Source: Sipunculus nudus (lineage: Eukaryota > Annelida > Sipuncula > Golfingiida > Sipunculidae). Taken from it: a DNA stretch of 64,000 nucleotides. The translations under genes were made by a program, and so were the position numbers. Shown in pieces: positions 55,351-64,000 of this stretch (within the stretch, counting starts at the first letter, position 1; the number at the start of each line of letters is the position of its first letter). Where the stretch lies: the NCBI GenBank assembly GCA_026874595.1, contig CM049320.1, positions 42,914,714 to 42,978,713 on the forward strand, read 5' to 3'. The notes under the pieces are model-generated. The model had not been told where the DNA came from, searched no databases, and saw nothing but the letters and a program-made list of their open reading frames with translations.

Positions 55351-57955
55351 ATGCTTGAGTTTGCACTAATACATTTTGATACTTATTTGTCATCTTCCAT
55401 CATCTCTGATAACCAGTGTGTGACAATATGTATGTCTTATTGTGCATATTTATCAAAAAGCTTGTATGAAGGGGGTAGAAACTGTCCCAGACCTGTGTCA
55501 GATGTCCCTAAGGGGGGCCTAAATGTTACATAACACAGGGACACCTACTGATTATAAGACCAGCAGAGCATTAGAACCGACACCCTCCCCCCCCCCCCCC
55601 CCCCACCACCACTAACCATTTGTTTGTTTCTGATCCTGTGAATCTAAAAATTAACATTCTACAGTAATTATATATAAAAACATATATTCCATTGGCCAAT
55701 GTGGGCACATTGTATGTACCATGATATGTAAATAATAAAAGGCAGCATCCCACATTTTACACAGATGCCAGCTAGTAGCTGGACAATGTATGCTTTTGTA
55801 GCTGTGAAGGTCCCTCATAATATTCCCACATCAGAAATTAAACATTTGCATTCATTCTATAAAGATCAAAGAGCATTTTTCATCACTATCATAAGCTCCT
55901 TGATATTTATATAAAAATACAGTATACAGTTCTGCTTCAACATACTTCTCCTACCTAGATGATTTTAGTCAATACAAGATGGCAGCACAGGTCTACCCAA
56001 ACTCTGTCACATTGTAATGTATCATATAAACACCAGGTGACAGCACACGTTTATTAGCCTCATGAAATATCTTTCTGGCCTTCTCACATTCTAGTAAGGT
56101 TAAGTATAAAATTTACTAGCAGTGAAAGGCAAATTGTTCCTGTGGCAATGCCATGTTTTTATTTAATGCACTTTATTTTTATTTCTGGGACTTCAGAATT
56201 ATAAAAACGGATCAGGGTAGGAGAAGTCTAATCATTGGAAGATTTTGTGATTTTATTTGTGATATGCATGTCCAGGGTAAGATTCTTGTTGGCTACAAGA
56301 AAGATAACATTGGCTTTATATTTACCAGAAAAGAAACAGTCATAACCAATTGTTAACAAAGGTGTTGTGCATTGTTTGGATGAAATTAAACAATTGTCAG
56401 ATGTCCACTTGAAAGGGCATATGGTCTGCTGAGTGTGCAATCAGTGTACCAACTGTATTGATAGGTGGAATAATATTTTTTTTATCGTGTGGGACCTGTT
56501 CATGTGTGTAACCATTCAAGTGGTTCTAATGAGTTTGGTATGAGATGTTCACATGTTTAGGCAATATCATATAATGTATTTATATAAATGTATTTAACAT
56601 GTATGTTTATTTTTATTTGTATAGTAACTGTGATGAAATATTTTCAATGCCTATGTCATTTAATTTCAAGTTAGATAATCTGGGTGCCTCATGAGACCAG
56701 ACCTTGTCAATTTAGTGGCAGGTTAACTATGTTATTTAAAGATGTACTTAAATATTAGCTCAAGGATACAGTATCAGCTTATTCCTGAAGTCTTATGAAA
56801 AGTCATCAACGCTACAGGCACTTTACGCTCAGACCCATGGAAACTTGTAATACTGTTATGAAGTGGTAACTTTAAATACTGGTAATTAAACAAACTCTAA
56901 ATTCAGTGACAGAAACATTTTGATCCACAGGTATCAGGATGTATGAGGCCTGATATTCAGACAGAGCCAAAGAATATTAATGTCATCACGGAACCAAGTA
57001 ACTAATGGTAATTCATTATGTTTGTAAAGCCTTAATATACTCTCACAAATTAGCTCTAAATTGGTTTCTGTGATGAAATTATCAAATCATTTTCATATGA
57101 GTCTGGGAATAGGATTTTCAGGTCGTCTATGACTGGGTGTATGTCAAGTCAGATTTGGAATTTACCAGAGAACTTTAGACCAATCAAATCAAATGAAATT
57201 GTTAAGGTAATTTTGACGTAATTGTGACCTACTTTGGGTCATCCGATAAGGTTAAGCTTTCATGACGAAATGCAGAAACATGGATATATATGTCCCGTGA
57301 CAGCTCTGTATCAAAACTATCTGTAGTGTGCACTTTGGGAGAGTCAGAGAGACGGACCTTCTCTGCCAGGCCCTGCAGACTACCGGACACCTCTCTGCTG
57401 TGAATAAAGACTTCTGTCATCAAACTGGTCTTGGAACATTGTTAGCAACACGCAACAGTAACAGTATGTGGTCCACACACAAATATGATGACAGATCCAC
57501 ACAAGTACTTGGTGCCAAACTATTGAATGAACTTTGACCTGTCCTTCAATCTCCAATGTCATCGTAAGCTGCATTCAAAGGGCATCATGAGGCTCATAAT
57601 CATAAAGGTTGATTAATTTTAACATTGGGTCATCTTTCAAGAACTCAGTGCAATATACTTATTTCAAATGAGATGTAATGGCCTTAATGTTGATTTTGGA
57701 CAGAAGTAAAGTTTCAGTTTTATTTATGTGACATTTAATACATATTTTTTATTTGATTCAAATGTATTGTGAAAATTATTAATTGAGTGGGCTTTATGGT
57801 TTTAACTGTAGCTTTTCTTATGATAAGGCAAATTTATACATACATAAACATGAACACGTTTTAAAATGTTGTTAATAGTAAAACTGTCAACAAAATGATT
57901 TTGTTAAAGAACCTTAAGGACATATTCCAGATTCCTGCCCAAAACTGGTATTATC
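55351..57955. other. Gene-free stretch, possible distal 3' UTR
   Basis: No coding exon is recognised. A C-homopolymer run lies at 55,587-55,604. An AATAATAAAAGG stretch at about 55,732 and several AT-rich blocks could contain the transporter polyadenylation signal. The small ORFs at 57229-57574 have no known motif. Confidence 0.4.
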
Positions 57956-58438
57956 CAGGGTTGGGGGTCAAATACATATTTATATTTGTACTTGTTTTTA
58001 AATACAGTCAAATGTATTTGTATTTAAATTTGTTTTTGTGTTGTGCAAAATGATAATATTTGTATTTGTATTTCATCTCATTGATCAAATACTGTATTGT
58101 ATTAATACATATTCATATCTGCCATAATTTTAAAAATTTAACTACTACCTAATTTATGAACAACTCAAAATACTGCATCAAGTCAAGTGTTTGCCATCAC
58201 AGATGTGAGTGGATAATTAACTGCTCAATCCCTTTGCTCATTAACTGCTCTTGGTCTCTGCCTCACCAGGTTGTTCAGTGCCAAGAGTCAGTATTTGATT
58301 TGTATTTGTATCTGATGTTTTTTATTTGTATTTATCTTCACTCACTCATATTTGTATTCGTATTTGTATTTTGAGGAAACAGCTATCATATTTATATTTT
58401 TATTTGTATTTGGTACACTGAATTTGACCCCAACTCTG
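57956..58438. mobile_element. hAT-like MITE with TATTTG-rich interior (483 bp)
   Basis: The left terminus CAGGGTTGGGGGTCAAATAC and the right terminus GAATTTGACCCCAACTCTG are inverted repeats. Flanks GTATTATC and GTATTTTA share 6 of 8 bases, an aged 8-bp duplication. The interior has many TATTTGTATTT blocks and their complements (AAATACA), a structure seen in hAT-derived MITEs. Confidence 0.78.
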
Positions 58439-58541
58439 GTATTTTAACACCTTTAATGCAAGGGTCTGTGAACATGATGTAAGCAGTATTCTGATTTACC
58501 TGTAAATTTTTTAACCTATTATTTTATCATCTGCTATTCAG

Positions 58542-58546
<5 letters not shown>

Positions 58547-58588
<42 letters not shown>
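58547..58588. repeat. (TA)n microsatellite
   Basis: About 20 uninterrupted TA dinucleotides, followed by GTATGTATG. Confidence 0.95.
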
Positions 58589-58596
<8 letters not shown>

Positions 58597-59339
58597 GGGT
58601 TGGAGGTTACCGCTTCCATTTTATGCTTTCTTATCTATATCATAATCTCAGTATATACATCTGCAGAGTTTCATTCGGTTTGGGACTACCTGACAGAGCA
58701 GTAGTACTCGCTTCCTATAATATTATCATATTATTTTTGTATGTGTCTACCGCCCCTGCGGGTCCTGGGTATTGTAATCAACCCCATTTGCATTGCTGGG
58801 CCATAACACCAAGGAACCTCCTGTTGCCGGAGTTATAATTCTCATTTTGTTTAATGTTTGAATGGCGTTTTTGCCATGGCACTAAAAATTGCATAACCTT
58901 ATATCATGCCTTACAATATTGGTATACAAACAGTCACAGTTAATGTATGAATCCGTTCATTCACATTGCATCTCATTGTTATTTATGCAAAATACTTGTA
59001 GGAAGTGGGATAAGAAATAAAAAAGACAAAATTATAATAATTTTTTCTTTGTACGCCTGTGCATGTCAACCACAAGCTATGCAGGGTTCCCCTTAAAATC
59101 AAATTCGGTGTTCAGCATGGTACATAAAGACGTCAGACCAATTGCTCTCAATCGTGCATCACTCGCATGTGAACGCAAGACCACTGGTACAAGCGTATGC
59201 GACATAGTTGTGCAAGGGTCGCTCTGATTGTAAGACAGCTGTTGCATATATGATGCTTTTGTGACACTTTATGTGATCTATGGTGATAGAAGATTTCTTG
59301 AAGTTATGGACCTAGGCTATACTTAAACCCCTCTTCACC

Positions 59340-59545
59340 TGTATGTCACCCTTGTTGACCTTTCAGGCTAACTATACAAGCTTGAAGTGGGGCATACTGG
59401 GCAGCCAGCCAAGAGCTGGCTGGCCACAGCTGGCCCAAGGTGCCCCCCCCCCCCCCCCCCCCGAATTTGTTATGGCCCACAAAATAAAAATAAACAATAA
59501 TAAAATAATTTCTTATTGGTTTATAAAAACAACTTTAAGAAAATA
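59340..59545. repeat. Dispersed repeat related to 63750-63990
   Basis: Shares with the window's last 250 bp the ordered landmarks TGTATGTC, TTGACCTTTC, GGGCATA, GCTGGNNNG, CCACAGCTG and a final AATAAACAAT run. A poly-C run (59,442-59,462) is unique to this copy. Bases 58,589-59,339 show no feature I can name. Confidence 0.6.
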
Positions 59546-59668
59546 AATGGAAAAGGAATTTGATATTTAATGAGTACCTTGCAATTACTGATGTTGTGTG
59601 GATCTAGTATGGATGGCCCCAAATGTATTCCAAATGGCACTGAATAGTCACCTTCAGGTATTTTTTAT

Positions 59669-60858
59669 TGTATCCGCCAAAACAAAGTTTTGCGGATTCG
59701 TTTTGGCGGATACTATGTTTTTGACCGGGTTCCGCCGCTGCGTTCATTTCCAGAGAACTCCTCTGAAACTACTGGACCGATTTTTCCGAAACTGACACCA
59801 ATTATCGGTTCAAATGTGAACTGGTGCCTAACCATTTGGCGTTGACCTCTGACCTTTCCTTTCTGCCCAACGTCCATTTGTGCGTCTGTTTCCACACATA
59901 AATCCACTTATCTTGGGAACCGTTTGACCGATCAGGAAAAATGTTTTGTACAAAATGTAGCCCTTGGATAGCTTTATAGCATACACAAAAATCGTGGGGC
60001 CATCTGCAACCATGTTTGCAGAGTGTCCATCTGTCTGCCTTGGATTAAAATCACTCATATCACTGCAGTGGTTTGATTCACCTAAAATTCGGCATGCGTA
60101 TACATCCTGGATAGCTTTCTTGATTTTAAGACAGGTGGTGCCACCTACGTTCACTTTCTCGCTGAAGACATCTGTGCTTATATCTCAGGACTGGTTTGAC
60201 GTATCTTCCTGAAAATTTGCATGTGTATAGGTCTCACATAGCTCTTTATCATAGCAAAACTGGTGGCATCACCTGCAACCATTTTTGCACAGCGTCCGCC
60301 TGTTTGTCTGCCGCAGGACAAAATCACTCATATCTCGGCAGTGGTTGTACATATCTACCTAAAATTTTGCAGGTTTATACATCCTGGACAGCTTTCTTGA
60401 TTTTATGACAGGTGGCGCCACCTACGTTCTAGTTTATGCTGTAGACATCCAAGCTCATATCTCGGGAACCATTTGACCGATTGGGCCAAAATTTTGCATG
60501 TGAATAGATCTCACATAGCTCTTTATCATACGCAAAACTAGTGGCGCCACCTGCAACCATTTTTGCACAGCATCCGTCTGTTTGTCTGCCGTGGGCTAAA
60601 ATCACTTATATCTCAGTATTGGTTTCACTTATCTGCATAAAATTTAGCATATGTATACAACTTGGACAGCTTTCTGGATTTTGTGGTAGGTGGCGCAACC
60701 TACATACAAATTTCGGCTGCAAACACATCTATGCTAATATGCAACACACCTCACTCTATTTTCCTTGCCACTTAATCCATGCCTCACTTCACCCGTTCCA
60801 TTCTGATTTTGGCAGATACACGTAGTCGCTTGTCGACTACCCGTATTCTAGTTTTTCA
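59669..60858. mobile_element. Dispersed ~1.2-kb repeat element, copy B
   Basis: Alignable with 38124-39310, from TATCCGCCAAAACAAAGTTT to GGCAGATACACGTAGTCGCT and CGTATTCTAG. Its left end carries an extra inverted copy (TTCGTTTTGGCGGATACTAT), so 59,671-59,716 can form a hairpin. Palindromic GGTGGCGCCACCT or GTGGCGCCACCTG boxes occur at about 60,412 and 60,540, with variants at 60,134 and 60,690. Confidence 0.72.
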
Positions 60859-62034
60859 ATTGTTCCTTACTATTAGGGATTATATGTCAGACAAGGATGA
60901 AGTTATTTATAATAAACTAAATCCAAATTCCTATGTCTTTAATATGTGTTTCAATTTGTTAATTTATATTTATTGCAAAAAAATAATTATAAAATGTCAA
61001 ATATTTTAAATAGTACTCAGACAAGTACTCATTAAATATGTTAATCTTTTCTACTAATGACTTTAAGACTGGTGGATGTATCAGCTGTAACATGATACTG
61101 TGTAAATAATCAAAATTTATGTTACTAATTGCTTGATTTCAGTAAATAATAAAATTAAACATGCCCATATGCCCAATTTATTGGGTGTTCTGATCCTTGG
61201 AATATTTTTACGTGTATTAGTTTCAAAGTTGTGATTTCTTTTAATTTTTTTCTGATTCATATATTAAAAAATAAAAATATTCAAATGTGATAAAAAAATC
61301 AGGTCTTAGACAAGTTTTCATTGATGTCTATAATGTTAATAATTGTCATATGACTCTTGCTATGTTTCGTGTGAAGATTGCTGTGAAAGTAATCACTTCT
61401 GAATATAATAGTTTTATTGTTTAAATATAAATAAAAGCCATAAAATCAGGTACTTATGACCATTATTTATATTTCTGAAATTTGTATATCCTGGATTCTC
61501 AACAATTTTGTTTGACTGAAACTGAATAAATACTCGTGCGATAAAATTTACATGATAAAACTGAGAAAATCGTGTATACTTGCAGCGTCAGGCCACGTCA
61601 AAACTTGTGTGACAGTAGCACTCCATTTTCAAATGTAAATAATATAATTACATCAGTCCTCTTCCCTATATCCCAGGATTTTGTCCAAAAGTTACATAAC
61701 TTGAGTAAAACACCGTAATCTCATAATACAGCTTATATTGCCACACAAAACAGGCATTTGTCTACCCCCTCTTCCAAATCATATTTTGTGATCATATATA
61801 ACACCTGGGCACCGTGACCCATGGGTTCCTTGTTAAATGACGATCAGTCAGGCTTTCGCTCCGGGAGGTCAACATTTGATCATATATTCCGGCTTAGTCA
61901 GGCCACAGGCGCTTGAATCCCTATTTATAATAATGTCTTTATCTCCAATGTTCTTCGAGATAATACGAACAAATCAGGTCAGAGGACCCAATAATAAAAC
62001 GGTTATACCTTCTTATCACTTGTAATATGATTTT
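60859..62034. other. Gene-free AT-rich stretch
   Basis: No exon, RNA gene or well-defined element recognised. Confidence 0.4.
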
Positions 62035-63640
62035 TAGCTCAGCTGACTGCAAGTCAACTGAGGTATAGGAATGGCTCTTTGTCCGTCGTGTGTCCGTTAG
62101 CAGGGCAAAAATCGTAACTGCTGGACCTAGAATCTTCTTAGTGAATATTCAGGGAGGTCAATAAAAAATCTCCTTGGAAACCTGAAATTAGGTCACTGCG
62201 ACCTATATCCTCCCAGCTATGGGGCTTGAAAGTACCCCCCCCCCCCCCCAGAATAATCAAAAATATAAAACAAAACCTCCAATATCTTGATAATTAATGT
62301 ATGGATTGTCATGAATCTTGCCTTGAATATTGACCATGACTAGTTTTGTCAGTTCCCGAAAAGTGGTGGCGCCACCTGTATTTTTAGCTCAGCTGACTAG
62401 AAGTCATCTGAGCTATAGTCGTGATCCTTTGTCCGTCGGCTGTCCGTCCGTCCGTTAAATTGGCACGTTTTGAAACCATTGGACCTACGAATCTAAAATT
62501 CGGCATACCTTTAGATGTCCCCAAAATCTCCTACCATACCGAAAATTGGGTCACTAGGACTTTGTTCCTTAGAATTATTAAGGAAAAACCTCCGTTTTCC
62601 ATTTAAAACCCATTGTTTCACTTCAAGACTGCCTAATATCAAAACCACTGACCTGATATTGACCATTTTGAAAATATTTATTCCTCTATATATTTCCTAT
62701 GTACATACCAGAAATTACTTCAATATTTGTTAAATTCTTGAAGTAATGGGCCCAAACATAAAGCACTTTGAAAAAATTCAGATATATTTACTCCCTTAAC
62801 TTGAGAATTGCTGAAGCTAGAGACTTTCTTTCAGGTGTATAACTATATTTAATCAAGATTCAATTGTATACCCAAAATTAGATCTGAATTTTTAAAATTT
62901 TATAAGTTATTAGCATAAATATAAAATCAGTAACTTAAATTTTGCCATGATTTGACCATGGCACAGTTTTTTCCTGTAATTTTTCTGAAATTTGAAACCA
63001 GTTGATCAAAAACTGTAGATTTTATTCAAGTTTTTTAAGCACCATGTAAAGTATTGTTTAGATCAAGCAAATGTTATGCAGTTTGCTAGAGCTCAGCTCC
63101 CCAGCTTCCCAGGCCAGCTCTCAGCTCCCAAAATTTGGCATACAGTTAGATGTCCCCCAAAGCCTCCTACCATTCCAAAAGTTTGGTCACTAGAACTTCA
63201 TTCCTTCGAGATATTAAGAAAAAAACTCCGAAAATTGGGTCACTAGGACTTTGTTCCTTAGAATTATTAAGGAAAAACCTCCGTTTTCCATTTAAAACCT
63301 ATTGTTACACTTCAAGACTGCCTAATATCAAAACCACTGATCTGACTTTGATCATATAAAATATACATTTTCTTCTTTTTATACTCTATGCACATGTCAG
63401 AAATGATGCGAGTATTGCGAAATTGTTTTAAGTTATGGGCCCGAACATAATGCACTTTGTAAACAAGAAATATGTTTACTCCCTTAACATGAAAATTGCC
63501 GAAGCTAGAGATTTTTTTTCGTCAGGGATATAACATTATTTAATCAAGATTCAATTGTATACCCAAAATTAGTTCTGAATTATTCAAATATAAAGTTATT
63601 AGTATAAATATAAAATCAGTACCTTAAATTTTGCGTAATT
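62035..63640. repeat. AGCTCAGCTGACT repeat family, with a ~650-bp partial tandem duplication
   Basis: TTTTTAGCTCAGCTGACT starts occur at 62,033 and 62,381, the same start as the repeat at 36,031; a GGTGGCGCCACCTGTA box is at 62,367. Sequence from about 62,495 (GGCATACCTTTAGATGTCCC) is repeated from about 63,135 (GGCATACAGTTAGATGTCCC). The second copy has an additional internal doubling of the TTGGGTCACTAGGACTTTGT segment (63,182 and 63,234). Matching tails run to about 62,960 and 63,640. The ORFs at 62515-62733 and 63150-63359 are copies of the same repeat frame. Confidence 0.8.
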
Positions 63641-63739
63641 TTTATCATGGCATGTTTGTTTCGTGTAAGCACTGTTGATATAATTTTCTTATCATGCAGA
63701 AATAAGGATTTCAGCTTGTTAGTTTTGAAAGTTGAAAGA

Positions 63740-63990
63740 AAATGGCTAAAAACTGTAGTTTTTGTGACACCATGTCAGATCCAGGCTCTAACCAGGCCAT
63801 ATTCAGTCACATGTATGTCCTCTACTTGACCTTTCCTGCCAATTATGCACGCATGATGCTGGGCATATACTTGCAGCTGGGTAGCTTATTGCTTCCCACA
63901 GCTGATCCAGGTGTCCAACCCAGCTCATCTGTTAGTTGTTTAGACCAACAGCATAACAATAAACAATGAATAAATAAATTTTTATAGATC
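63740..63990. repeat. Dispersed repeat, related to 59340-59545
   Basis: See the relative at 59340-59545 for shared landmarks. It ends in an AATAAACAATGAATAAATAA A-rich tail, which suggests a retroposed (SINE-like) element on the + strand; no clear pol III boxes were identified. Confidence 0.5.
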
Positions 63991-64000
63991 TATAATAACA

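Overview
This is eukaryotic nuclear DNA, most likely from a mollusc and probably a bivalve. Coding exons are split by GT-AG introns, and the rest is AT-rich sequence full of decayed retroelements, hAT-type MITEs, microsatellites and tandem repeats. The phylum is an inference from the character of the repeats; no marker gene fixes it.

The only convincing protein-coding gene lies on the + strand from about 25,496 to beyond 53,668. It is a five-coding-exon SLC7-family (cationic amino acid transporter, SLC7A4-like) gene. Exon 1 is 25566-25761, exon 2 30109-30279, exon 3 34404-35983, exon 4 39764-39875 and exon 5 53562-53668. All phases join and give a protein of about 721 residues. The intron between exons 4 and 5 holds an ~11.5-kb array of about 140 copies of an 81-bp unit. 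The unit is derived from coding exon 4 itself: the first repeat IS exon 4 plus its splice donor. Two other junctions of the same gene are also locally amplified. The exon-2 acceptor is repeated about nine times (29,650-30,108) and the exon-5 acceptor about four times (52,270-53,561). This repeated copying of exon/intron borders in one gene is the most striking feature of the window.

Layout: 1-645 short tandem repeats; 960-3155 a decayed LINE; 3217-3432 a MITE; 4885-5800 a ~278-bp tandem repeat with a GGTGGCGCCACC palindrome; 8640-13450 a broken Ty3/gypsy element on the minus strand carrying a 22-bp minisatellite and a tRNA-derived SINE; 13600-14099 a hAT-like MITE; 15.9-16.6 kb LINE 3' fragments; 17.8-25.4 kb mostly non-coding, with a broken coiled-coil ORF at 20536-21085; 25.5-53.7 kb the transporter gene, whose introns contain solo LTRs, a second gypsy fragment, ~340-bp tandem repeats and the 81-bp satellite; 53.8-55.35 kb a 45-bp minisatellite just after the stop codon; 55.4-64 kb no gene seen, with MITEs and dispersed repeats.

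No rRNA, convincing functional tRNA, CRISPR or prokaryotic gene structure was seen. All calls come from reading the sequence; family names rest on remembered motifs, not database searches.
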